Part shown: one piece after another, positions 51,055-59,700 of the stretch | How positions within the stretch are numbered: the stretch's first letter is position 1 | Layout: every line of letters begins with the position of its first letter | DNA from: Clostridia bacterium | GTDB lineage: Bacteria; Bacillota; Clostridia; Oscillospirales; Acutalibacteraceae | Assembly (NCBI GenBank): GCA_017409845.1 | Contig: JAFQRY010000005.1 | Location: 1 to 60,403, forward strand | DNA length: 60,403 nucleotides | Direction: 5' to 3' | Position numbers and translations under genes: made by a program | The notes under the pieces: generated by a model | Database searches by the model: none | What the model saw: only the letters and a program-made list of their open reading frames with translations | Told to the model about the DNA's origin: nothing

Positions 51055-51088
51055 AACCGACGGGACGGCGTTTGCCGTCCTGTTTTTT
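51055..51088 (+). terminator. Rho-independent terminator of topB operon
   Basis: A GACGGGACGGC/GCCGTCCTGTT-type stem with a GTTT loop, followed by TTTTTAT. Confidence 0.8.
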
Positions 51089-51099
51089 ATCGGAATATA

Positions 51100-51166
51100 T
51101 CAAAAATTACAAAAAACATGTCAAAAATTACATTTTTTACAAAAGGCTGAATTTTTGCGTTATCAT
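51100..51166 (+). promoter_or_regulatory. LytTR-type direct repeats and promoter of the 25-residue peptide, copy 1
   Basis: TCAAAAATTACA occurs at 51100-51111 and again at 51121-51132, a 21-bp period, which puts both on the same DNA face. A TATCAT -10 box is at 51161-51166, with no -35 box at 17 bases, as for activator-dependent promoters. Two direct repeats with about 12-bp spacers upstream of a weak promoter is the layout of LytTR-regulator sites. A LytTR regulator is encoded at 53857. The same arrangement recurs at 60266-60332. Confidence 0.75.
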
Positions 51167-51225
51167 GCAGATGTCAACGGGGAACACCACCCGAAAAACA
51201 AACAATGAAAATGAGGTAATGAAAA

Positions 51226-51303
51226 ATGGTAACAGTAGCAACAACAGCAATCATTTGTGTAGCAGCAGTAATGGCAGTCGCAATCGTCTGCAGAGCATTT
51301 TAA
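51226..51303 (+). CDS. 25-residue hydrophobic peptide
   Basis: ATG 51226 behind GAGGTAATG. It begins MVTVATTAII and ends AVAIVCRAF, a single predicted membrane helix with two Cys and one Arg near the end. The same leader, ribosome site and first codons (ATGGTAACAGT) recur at 60393, which supports this start and frame over a longer overlapping frame. It could be a small membrane regulator, a signal or bacteriocin-like peptide for the ABC exporter, or a leader peptide. It is too small for family assignment. Confidence 0.65.
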   Translation: MVTVATTAIICVAAVMAVAIVCRAF

Positions 51304-51326
51304 TTGAGAAGGAAGGGGTAATCATT

Positions 51327-51689
51327 ATGAAAAAGATAGTAACAATAGTTCTTGTAATCGCAGTAATCGCAGGTGTGATTTCCTACGGCGTTGATGAGCT
51401 TTCTTCGGATAACAGCTATAATAATTATTATGTCCATGACACATACGATACGCATGACACACACGACACATACGGTTCATATGGCTCATATGATTATTAC
51501 GAAAGCTATATACCGCAGTCATATAACTGCATTCTGTGCAACAACACCGGCAAGGTTTCATGTAACTATTGCTACGGCATGGGCTATAAAATGATTGATG
51601 CTCCCAACTACGGCGGCGGCTATAAACCTTCGGAAAAGGTTGACTGTGCTTATTGTGTTGACGGCGAAGCGGACTGCACTCTTTGCTGA
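51327..51689 (+). CDS. Membrane-anchored protein with DnaJ-like CxxC zinc motifs
   Basis: 120 residues from ATG 51327, behind GGAAGGGG. One N-terminal helix (about 4-21), an unusual linker of repeated HDTYDTHDTHDTYGSYGSY, then four CxxC pairs (CILC, CNYC, CAYC, CTLC), the first two with NTGKVSCNYCYGMGY resembling the CxxCxGxG cysteine repeats of DnaJ. The metal site would lie outside the membrane unless inverted. It follows the 25-residue peptide by 23 bases and is likely co-transcribed. His/Asp-rich linker plus Cys pairs suggest metal binding; function unknown. Confidence 0.72.
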   Translation: MKKIVTIVLVIAVIAGVISYGVDELSSDNSYNNYYVHDTYDTHDTHDTYGSYGSYDYYESYIPQSYNCILCNNTGKVSCNYCYGMGYKMIDAPNYGGGYKPSEKVDCAYCVDGEADCTLC

Positions 51690-51713
51690 GCACATTTTAA
51701 TAAACGGAGGGTG

Positions 51714-51757
51714 AGAAACCGGAGACGCTCTGGCGGGCGTTCTTCGGTTCTTTTTTG
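51714..51757 (+). terminator. Probable terminator
   Basis: GAAACCGGAGACGC pairs imperfectly with GGCGTTCTTCGGTTC, followed by TTTTTTG. Confidence 0.65.
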
Positions 51758-51788
51758 AGATTTTTATTCTCTTCTTTTTCTGCTTTCG

Positions 51789-51817
51789 TTGACAAATTGC
51801 GATTTGCAAATTATAAT
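51789..51817 (+). promoter_or_regulatory. Consensus sigma-A promoter of ABC/LytTR/FHA/kinase operon
   Basis: TTGACA (51789-51794), 17-base spacer, TATAAT (51812-51817), perfect in both boxes. A 110-base leader follows to the ATPase start. Confidence 0.87.
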
Positions 51818-51927
51818 GTATATAATTATAAATTAATGATACTTTTTATTACAAAATGTTGCTCGGTAAATACATCCGTAACATGTTTGCGGCTTGTGAG
51901 TAAATGGAGTTGTGAAAGGAAAAAACT

Positions 51928-52653
51928 ATGATATCGGTTTCCGGCGTTTCAAAATCCTTCGGCAAAAGTAAAATCATCAAGGATATTTCCTTTGTTGCCG
52001 AAGCAGGAAAAATAACGGGTCTTATCGGTGCAAACGGCTCGGGCAAAACAACAACGATGAGACTCATTTCAACCATTTTAAAGCCCGATTGCGGAAGCAT
52101 TCTTGTTGACGGTGCAGATGCCGTCAATGACCCTTCGGGTGCAAGAAAAAATCTCGGCGTACTTTTCGGCGGCGATGTTTCGCTCTATAACAGACTTTCC
52201 GCATGGGAAAACATCATGTATTTTGCGAAGCTTCAGGGCATGAGCGACGAAGAAGCGGAGCAGAGAATTAAAATTCTTTCTAATCTTCTTGATATGGATA
52301 AATTTCTTTTCAAGCGCGTGACGGGATTTTCGAGAGGTATGCGTCAGAAGGTTTCGTTTGCAAAATCAATAGTACACAATCCTTCTGTGATTTTGCTTGA
52401 TGAGCCCTCGACGGGTCTTGATATTTACAGCATAAGAGATGTGCAGGATTTCATTCTTACCTGCAAGGAGCAGGAAAAAACCGTTCTTGTTTCAACCCAC
52501 AATATGCACGAAATCGAGCGTCTGTGCGATAATCTTGTTATTATCGCCGATGGCAGAATAGTCAGAAACGGAACAAAAGAAGAAATCCTCAGAAATGAAG
52601 GAACAGATGATGTTATGGAAATGTTCTTTAAAATTGCGGAGGGCTCAGACTGA
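51928..52653 (+). CDS. ABC transporter ATPase, NatA type
   Basis: 241 residues, GAAAGGAAAA upstream. Walker A GANGSGKTT, Q-loop region GVLFGGDVSLYNRLSAWENI, signature FSRGMRQK, Walker B VILLDEPSTGLD and H-loop STHNMHE. It resembles NatA of Na+ or small-molecule/peptide efflux ABC-2 systems. TGATG overlap with the permease gene. Confidence 0.93.
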   Translation: MISVSGVSKSFGKSKIIKDISFVAEAGKITGLIGANGSGKTTTMRLISTILKPDCGSILVDGADAVNDPSGARKNLGVLFGGDVSLYNRLSAWENIMYFAKLQGMSDEEAEQRIKILSNLLDMDKFLFKRVTGFSRGMRQKVSFAKSIVHNPSVILLDEPSTGLDIYSIRDVQDFILTCKEQEKTVLVSTHNMHEIERLCDNLVIIADGRIVRNGTKEEILRNEGTDDVMEMFFKIAEGSD

Positions 52654-53834
52654 TGTTTAATGATTACATATTGATTCTCAAAAAAGAGCTGACGGATATT
52701 TTCAGGGACCGACGCAGTATAGTTACTCTGTTTATTCCCGTTCTGCTTTTTCCGCTGATGTATTTCTTTATGGGTACTCAGCTCAGCGGAGGAAATCTGA
52801 CAGAGAATATTCCCTGCATTGTTGACTGCAGAACCGACGGGGATCGCGAGCTTTACGAAGCGATATTTGACGGCACGAACATGATTGAAGAGGTTGATAT
52901 TCAGGAAGATAAATATACCGACCTCAAAAAAGGCGGAGTTTACGGAATTATCGAAATCGACAACGGAAAAATCACCGTTGTTTTCAATCAGAATTCAACC
53001 AAAACGCTCACTTCGATGAGCCTTATAAACGAAAGAGTTGTTCTTTTTTCAAATTCTCTTTTTCAGCAGTCGTTGGTTGACCAGGATGTTGATTTTGAAG
53101 CACTCGACTCTCTTGACTATAACGGTGCAATGACCGACCTTTCGGAGATTATATCCGATACGGGCAATTCAATGATGGCTTCAATTGCACCGATGATGCT
53201 TGTAATGGTGATAATGAGCGGCGGTGTTTCCGTTGCGGTTGACCTTTTTGCAGGCGAAAAGGAAAAGGGAACCTTTGAAAGCCTTCTGACAACTCAGGTA
53301 AGCCGACTGGCTCTGCTTATGGCGAAGTTCACGGCAATACTTATTATCAGCCTTATGAGCATGGTTCTTTCAATTGCGGCTTATGTCATTTCTTTCAAGC
53401 TTAACCCCTCGGCACTGGGCATGTATACGGGAAATCTCAATGCCGATGCAAGCGACCTGCAGATTATAACGCTTCCGCAGGTGCTTCAGGTGCTCCTCGT
53501 ATGCTTTGCACTTTCGGTTTTTGCCGTTTCGGTAATGACCTTCATAGGAATAAATGCCAAAACGGTAAAGGAAGCACAGTCACAGTCGAGCATGATAACG
53601 ATTATCCCCACACTTCTGAGCGGACTTACAATGTTTATGGACAGTGCAAACATAAGTGATGCATCAATGCTTATTCCCGTTTTCAACACAATCGCATCAA
53701 TAAAAATGGTTTTTCTCGGAACGGTTCAGCCGCTTCATATTGTTTTATCAACCGTGTCGTGTCTTGCATACTCGGGCGTGCTGTGGTTCCTGTGCGTAAG
53801 AATGCTCAACAGCGAAAAGCTTCTCAGAGGATAA
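52653..53834 (+). CDS. ABC-2 type permease, NatB-like
   Basis: 393 residues, translationally coupled to the ATPase. First helix about 22-40 (SIVTLFIPVLLFPLMYFFMG), then an extracellular domain of about 130 residues, then five further helices from about residue 175 (SMMASIAPMMLVMVIMSGGVSVAVDLFAGEKEKGTFESLLT). The EKEKGT(F/L)ESLL box is typical of NatB/ABC-2 exporters. Substrate unknown; the neighbouring peptide genes make peptide export one option. Confidence 0.9.
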   Translation: MFNDYILILKKELTDIFRDRRSIVTLFIPVLLFPLMYFFMGTQLSGGNLTENIPCIVDCRTDGDRELYEAIFDGTNMIEEVDIQEDKYTDLKKGGVYGIIEIDNGKITVVFNQNSTKTLTSMSLINERVVLFSNSLFQQSLVDQDVDFEALDSLDYNGAMTDLSEIISDTGNSMMASIAPMMLVMVIMSGGVSVAVDLFAGEKEKGTFESLLTTQVSRLALLMAKFTAILIISLMSMVLSIAAYVISFKLNPSALGMYTGNLNADASDLQIITLPQVLQVLLVCFALSVFAVSVMTFIGINAKTVKEAQSQSSMITIIPTLLSGLTMFMDSANISDASMLIPVFNTIASIKMVFLGTVQPLHIVLSTVSCLAYSGVLWFLCVRMLNSEKLLRG

Positions 53835-53856
53835 AAATTTTCCGAGGTGTTATTAA

Positions 53857-54573
53857 GTGTTAAAAATTGCTGTGTTTGATCTTGAACAAAGTGCAGAAAA
53901 ATTTGAGGATGTGCTGGTCAATATCCTTTTCGACAAATGCGAATTCGGATTTGAAGCCTACACCAATCCCAAGGAAGCACTTGAAATTGATTTTAAAAAT
54001 GATTTTGACTTCGATATTGTTTTTATCGAAATCAACTCCCAGAGATTTCCCGGAATAGAAGTAGCAAAAAGAATCCGAGAAAGCGGCAACATCAAATCCG
54101 AAATCATCTTTGTTTCCGATGACGATTCGTTTGCACTTTACGGCTATAAGCTGAAGGTGTTTGATTATCTGCTCAAGCCCATTCCGATAAAAACAATCGC
54201 AGAAACTCTTGACAGATATTTTTGTTACTTTGAATCGGATGACGATAATTATTTTTCTTTTAAGGTTTCGGGTTCGATTCAGAAGCTGCGTCTTGATGAT
54301 ATTTTCTATTTCACGAGCAACGGCAGAAAATGCATTGTTGTCAACAAAAGGGCAGACTGCGAATTTTATTCGAAGCTTGACGAAATAGAAGCTCAGCTTG
54401 ATGCCGATGAATTCATCAGGGTGCACCAGAGCTATATAGTCAACATACGCTGCATAAAAAGCCTGACCAAAGACGGGCTGACAATGAATAACGGTTTGTT
54501 TGTGCCCGTAAGTCAGCGAAGGCACGCCGAAGTCAAAAGCAAATTTATGAAATATCTCGAAATTGAAGAATAG
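53857..54573 (+). CDS. LytTR-family response regulator with Glu at the phospho-acceptor site
   Basis: 238 residues from GTG 53857, behind GAGGTG. Receiver domain 1-120: KIAVFDLE, DFDIVFIEINSQRFPGIEVAKRIR, IIFVSDDD, VFDYLLKPIP. The usual acceptor Asp (..FLDI..) is Glu 58, while the conserved Lys 107 is kept, so the receiver may be locked in an active-like state. LytTR DNA-binding domain 130-235: FSFKVSGSIQKLRLDDIFYFTSNGRKCIVV, FIRVHQSYIVNIRCIKSL. No histidine kinase is nearby. The direct repeats at 51100 and 60266 are its likely targets. Confidence 0.88.
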   Translation: MLKIAVFDLEQSAEKFEDVLVNILFDKCEFGFEAYTNPKEALEIDFKNDFDFDIVFIEINSQRFPGIEVAKRIRESGNIKSEIIFVSDDDSFALYGYKLKVFDYLLKPIPIKTIAETLDRYFCYFESDDDNYFSFKVSGSIQKLRLDDIFYFTSNGRKCIVVNKRADCEFYSKLDEIEAQLDADEFIRVHQSYIVNIRCIKSLTKDGLTMNNGLFVPVSQRRHAEVKSKFMKYLEIEE

Positions 54574-54586
54574 GAGACCGGAAGAT

Positions 54587-55282
54587 ATGAAAGAGGTTAA
54601 AAGACTTATAAGATGCGATAACGGACATTTTTTTGACGGCGGAAAATATGATGAATGTCCTCATTGCAACAATAAAAAGACGCCTGAAATCACAGTTTTC
54701 GTGCCCGAAGCGAAGAATGAAAAAGATTATAATGAAAGCAAATATAATTACGGCGGACCTTTATATAATCCTCCTGAAGCTTCTGCAGATGATCCGGAGG
54801 ATACCGTCAGCAAAATCACCGAAGAAGAAAAGAAGCCCGAGCCTGCGATAAAAGCGGCTCCCAGATTCTATGAAGAAAAGCCTTCAAACGGACACACCGT
54901 TCATTATTTCCAGAAGGCACTCGGAACCGAACCCGTTGTAGGTTGGCTTGTTTGTGTTGAAGGAATACATTCGGGCGAGGATTTTAAAATCAAGAGCGGA
55001 CGCAACTTCATAGGCAGATCGGGTGATATGAATATCAGCCTCAGCGGCGACAGAACCGTTTCGAGGGATAAGCACGCCATCCTTACCTATGACCCCAGAA
55101 GCAACACCTTTGTTATTCAGCCCGGCGAATCTGCTGAGCTTACCTACCTTAACAACGAAGCTGTGCTTGTGCCTACAAAGCTCAAGCTTAACGACAGAAT
55201 TGCTCTGGGCGAAACCGAGCTTATATTTGTGCCTTTCTGCTCCGACGATTTCAGCTGGGAGAAGCAGAAGCACGAAAACTGA
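54587..55282 (+). CDS. Zinc-ribbon/FHA-domain protein
   Basis: 231 residues from ATG 54587, behind AGGAG. N-terminal single zinc ribbon (RCDNGHFFDGGKYDECPHC), acidic Pro-rich linker (about 25-110), then an FHA domain (GRNFIGRSGDMNISLSGDRTVSRDKHAILTYDPRSNTFVIQPGES) with the phosphothreonine-binding GR...S..H pattern. It would read phosphorylation by the downstream kinase. Cytoplasmic. Spaced 13 bases after the LytTR gene. Confidence 0.87.
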   Translation: MKEVKRLIRCDNGHFFDGGKYDECPHCNNKKTPEITVFVPEAKNEKDYNESKYNYGGPLYNPPEASADDPEDTVSKITEEEKKPEPAIKAAPRFYEEKPSNGHTVHYFQKALGTEPVVGWLVCVEGIHSGEDFKIKSGRNFIGRSGDMNISLSGDRTVSRDKHAILTYDPRSNTFVIQPGESAELTYLNNEAVLVPTKLKLNDRIALGETELIFVPFCSDDFSWEKQKHEN

Positions 55283-55297
55283 TTATGGAGAGATACT

Positions 55298-55642
55298 ATG
55301 AAAATATTTAAAAAATCGGGAGATACCTTTGTTGGTTCGATAATGGGCCTGAGCGGCACATATGCGGATGCAATTTTCAGAATCGACCCCGATGAAAATA
55401 TAACCATCGGGCGTGACCCGAAAACCTCTCAGATTGTTGTTGATGAGGGCTGCGAGCTTGTCAGCAGAACTCATTGCACCGTCAGAGGCAATGCCAGAAC
55501 TGGTCAGTACAGCGTTATAGACCATTCAAAAAACGGAACCTTCGTTAACGGAGAAAGACTTCCGTGCGGAGTGATGGTTTCCGTGCCGAGAGGGTCGGTT
55601 TTATATATCGGCGACAGACAGAATTCCTTCAGACTTAATTGA
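55298..55642 (+). CDS. Stand-alone FHA-domain protein
   Basis: 114 residues, GGAGAG upstream. Nearly the whole protein is an FHA domain: ITIGRDPKTSQIVVDEGCELVSRTHCTVRGNARTGQYSVIDHSKNGTFVNGERL, with all key residues (GR, S-R-T-H, N-G-T-F-V-N). It binds phosphothreonine peptides. Located between the first FHA gene and the pseudokinase gene. Confidence 0.92.
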   Translation: MKIFKKSGDTFVGSIMGLSGTYADAIFRIDPDENITIGRDPKTSQIVVDEGCELVSRTHCTVRGNARTGQYSVIDHSKNGTFVNGERLPCGVMVSVPRGSVLYIGDRQNSFRLN

Positions 55643-55665
55643 TTTCCGGGAGATGACATTCTTAA

Positions 55666-56751
55666 ATGAACTATGATAATCTTTGCATGTCCTGTTTCCG
55701 TGAGGCGGGCGATGAAATCTGCAAATACTGCGGATATGTTGAACCGGAAAAGAGAAGAAGCTCTCTGCTGCCTGCAAGAACTCTGCTTAACTCACGCTAT
55801 CTCGTAGGAGAGGTTACGGGTGTTGATAAATCCGTGGTTGAATATAAAGCATGGGATACCGTTAACAACTGCATGGTGGAAATTCAGGAGTATTATCCGA
55901 GAGGAATTGCTTCCAGGGATTCGGGCTCTCTTGATGTGACTGTCACATCGCAGGATGACCGCGATTCCTATAAAAAGAATATCCGCACCATCAGAACGAA
56001 TGCGGTTAAAATGCAGTCTTTTTCGGGCTCGCCCTATATTGTCAACATATTCGACTGCTTTGAGAGCTATAACACCGTTTATATCGTCAAGGAATATATC
56101 GAAGGCATGCTTCTGAGCGATTTTATTGAATCATACGGCGGAAAGGTTGATACGGAGACGGCGGTTTCCATAGCTGTTCCCGTGCTTGAGGGGCTTTCTC
56201 AGCTTCATAAGGCGGGGCTCGTTCACCGTGCAATATCTCCGAAAAGTATCATTATAACCACCGACAATGAAATAAAAATCAGCAATTTCCGTTTCCTCAA
56301 GGATGCATCGCCTTATAAAGACGAAAACATGACGGTTCATTTTTCGATAGGCTTTGCACCTCCCGAGCAATATAAAACGAGAAGCAAGCAGGGTGCCTTT
56401 TCTGACATATATTCGGTCGGTGCCGTTCTTTATAAAATGCTTACTGGCGACAGACCCGATGATGCACTCGAGAGAATGAGTGCGGATAATCTTGTTTCAC
56501 CCAAAAGTCTTAATCCCGATATTCCCGACAGCGTGAGCATATCGGTTATGAAGGCACTCAACATGACTCCTGAGCTTCGCTTCAAAACAGCGGCGGACTT
56601 CAAAAACTGTCTTCTCGAAAAGAAAGAAGTTGTTGATGTTGACAGCGAGCTTATAAACATGAAAACAAAAAAATTCAACAACACCACGATAGCTCTTCTT
56701 GCTCTTGTGGTTGCTGTTGCAGGTATCATTATATATTTTCTTTTGGATTAA
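55666..56751 (+). CDS. Zinc-ribbon pseudokinase with C-terminal membrane anchor
   Basis: 361 residues. Zinc ribbon Cys 7, 10, 19, 22; kinase-like domain about 40-310; C-terminal helix 340-360. Compared with the downstream kinase at matching residue numbers, the ATP-site Lys 74 is Gln (VEIQEYYP against VAVKEFFP), HRD 187-189 is HRA, DFG 207-209 is NFR, and the glycine loop is lost (GEVTGVDKSV). All catalytic residues are gone but the fold is kept (FAPPEQYKTRSKQGAFSDIYSVGAVLYKMLTG). It may be an allosteric partner or decoy of the active kinase. The start ATG has only a distant GGGAGA. Confidence 0.88.
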   Translation: MNYDNLCMSCFREAGDEICKYCGYVEPEKRRSSLLPARTLLNSRYLVGEVTGVDKSVVEYKAWDTVNNCMVEIQEYYPRGIASRDSGSLDVTVTSQDDRDSYKKNIRTIRTNAVKMQSFSGSPYIVNIFDCFESYNTVYIVKEYIEGMLLSDFIESYGGKVDTETAVSIAVPVLEGLSQLHKAGLVHRAISPKSIIITTDNEIKISNFRFLKDASPYKDENMTVHFSIGFAPPEQYKTRSKQGAFSDIYSVGAVLYKMLTGDRPDDALERMSADNLVSPKSLNPDIPDSVSISVMKALNMTPELRFKTAADFKNCLLEKKEVVDVDSELINMKTKKFNNTTIALLALVVAVAGIIIYFLLD

Positions 56752-56776
56752 TCCTTCAATATGAGGAGTTGATTAA

Positions 56777-59700
56777 ATGCAGCGTTGTTTCGGTTGCATG
56801 AGAGAATTCGGAAAGCAGTATGAGGTTTGTCCGCATTGTGGATATGTTGTGGGTACTGCCCCGAAAATAAAAAGCCATCTGTTCTGCGGAACGGTTTTGT
56901 CGGGCAGATATATGCTCGGCAAGGTGCTCGGTCACGGCGGCTTCGGCATCACATATATTGCGTGGGATAAAAAGCTCAACAGGCCCGTTGCGGTCAAGGA
57001 GTTTTTTCCGAATGCACTTTCAACGAGAAGTGAGGGCGAAACCCATGTTTCGTGCTATGACGATAAAGCATCAAAATTCTTCCGTGACGGTGTGAGAAAG
57101 ATGCTTGATGAGGGAAACCGTCTTTCAAAGTTCACAAACAACGAAAATATAGTTGATGTTTATGACTGCTTTGAGGAAAACAATACCGCCTATATCGTCA
57201 TGGAATATCTTGACGGAAAGGACCTGAAAAAGTATCTTGAAGAAAACGGAGGAAGGCTTGCACCCGAAAAAACGGTTGAAATTATCATGCCCGTGCTCAA
57301 TGCACTTGAAGATATGCACGATGAAAAGCTTATTCACCGTGACATATCGCCCGATAACATTTTTCTTTGCAAAAAGGGCGGTGTGAAGCTGCTTGATTTC
57401 GGTTCGGCAAGACTTGCGGTTGAGGACAGCGATAAAAGTCTTTCCGTTATGATAAAAAGGGGATATGCACCCAAAGAGCAGTATGCAAGCCGCTCGAAGC
57501 AGGGACCGTGGACGGATATTTATGCCGTGTGTGCAACGCTTTATAAAATGATAACCGGAGCACTTCCGACCGAAAGTATAGAGAGGGATGAAGAACCTCT
57601 CAGAAGATTTTCGGAATTCGGCATCAGGGATTGTAATGCTCTCGAAAAGGTTGTATTCAAAGGCCTCGAGGTCGATTATGCCGACAGATTCCGGTCTGTT
57701 TCCGAGCTCAGAGAGGCATTGAACAGCTCGATAGGCAATGTTTCCGTGCCTGCACCTGCAGATTCCGGAAAAAAGCAGGAGCCCTCAAAAAAAGCGGATA
57801 TACCTCCTGTTCAGGTGAAAAACATCATTCCCGAAGCACCTCCAAAGCCGAAAAAGAAAATCAATATAAAAGCGATAATCGCCGCTGTTGCCGCAGTTGC
57901 GGTTGTTGTCGGTGCGGCTTTTGCAATTAAAGCGATTAAAATAAAGGTTGATTCGGAGAATGGTGCAGGAACAACGACATCCAGCCCCACCAAGGTTGAG
58001 GAGCAGGGACTTTTAACGGGAATGAATAACGAGGCGAGTGAGGAAATGATTGCAGAAGCTTATGAAGCGTATGCTGCATATATTGCACCTTTCAGCGGCA
58101 AGGATAAAGACGGCAACAGCAAAATATCGGATGCATATGTTGTTGATCTTGATAAAAATAAAATTCCCGAGGTGATTTTTACATATTACGGTTCACACAA
58201 TATGTATATTCTTTCATACGGTGAAAACGATGGCTTGAGTGTTATTTCTCCGGTTTTGCATTCCTCAACACCTGCCGAGGTTTATTTCTCAGAGGATAAC
58301 GGCATTTTATATTACACCGATTCGGGTCATAATCAAGGCACGGCATGGTATCACGAGGGCGTATGCCTCAAAGCGACCGAAGAGGGCTTTGAAACGGTCG
58401 GAACTGTTTCGGGCGATGCGTGGGATAATGTGTCGGAAGAAATATGGCAGGATGATGACCTTTTCACAAAAACAGATAAGCAATATGACGAAGCTTTTGA
58501 AAAAAGCATGAAGGAGCTTATCGGTGACGGTGAGTATACCGATTTCTTTGATGTATGCGAAAGCGAGAATGCCGAAGAATATCTTGAAGAAAAGCTTTCT
58601 GCTGATTTTAACGAAAAGAAGAATGAGTATACACAGTTCAAACAAACTGCTGTTTCGGCACTCGGAGAAGAGCCCTTGTCAATCCTTGTTGACGACTACG
58701 ACAGAAACGGCACCTACGAAGCTTTTGCGGTTGTAGGCGAAAAAAGCGAATATGCCGAGAATCTTCGTGTGGGACGAGTATGGTTTATTTCCGATAAAGC
58801 AGAGGCATCAGCGGTTTCTGAAGAAAATTATTATTGGATTGATGAAAAACTTGAGTGCCAATATAATACTTATTATCAGATCCATGTTGATGCAGGTTCA
58901 TGGTCGCCATCGGAAGTCTGGATGGTCAACGGAAGCAAATGTGAAGAAATTACTGTTTTCAACGAAAACGGCGTTGAGTATTTTGAAAAAAAATCGGTCA
59001 ACGGATATTCAAATTCCATTGTTGCGAAGGCAAGCAGATTTGATGCTTTTCTGACAGATGTTTATGATATTGACAGCGGGAGTCGTCACACTCACAAACC
59101 TTATTTCTTTTATGACACTCCTGACGGAATCAAAGAATACGGCGGAATTGAAATAACAAAAGCTCAGTTTGAAGCTCTCGGTGGAACTTATTATGTTGAT
59201 TTGATAGAAAGCAGCGGCTGCACGATTCACAGTGTATATGCCCGAGATAATGGAATAATCAATGTCAATTATTATGAAAATGACGGCGAAGATAGTTTCA
59301 TTTGTGATTATATAAATCTTAAAATAACAAGCAATGGTGTTTATGCAATCAGTTATGAGCTTTGGGCTGCCGCTACCCCATATACAATAGAAGAACGTGA
59401 AAGTGGTACAGGAATTTATGAAGCAGCCGCCGTTCCCGAGATTGCAACATATCCTGAGAATTATGAGTCAGGTTCAACATCAAAAGAAGCTGAAACTCAG
59501 CCCGTTTCAAACGATGCATGGAAAGAGGCATATCTTAATGTGTTGAGGAATGAAGCTCCGAAAAGCGAAAGAAGAACAGGGGAATACAGATTTTCTCTTG
59601 GCTATGTGAACAATGATGATATTCCCGAGCTTTTCATTTCGGAGGGCGGTGCACATGCTTACGGTGTTGAGGTTTATACATATCATAACGGAAAAGCTGT

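Noticed and set aside
51045-51689. One long 214-codon frame covering the peptide leader and the CxxC protein
   Set aside because: The first part runs through the terminator and promoter, and the second leader copy at 60266-60403 preserves the MVTV frame instead. The CxxC protein has its own start and ribosome site at 51327.
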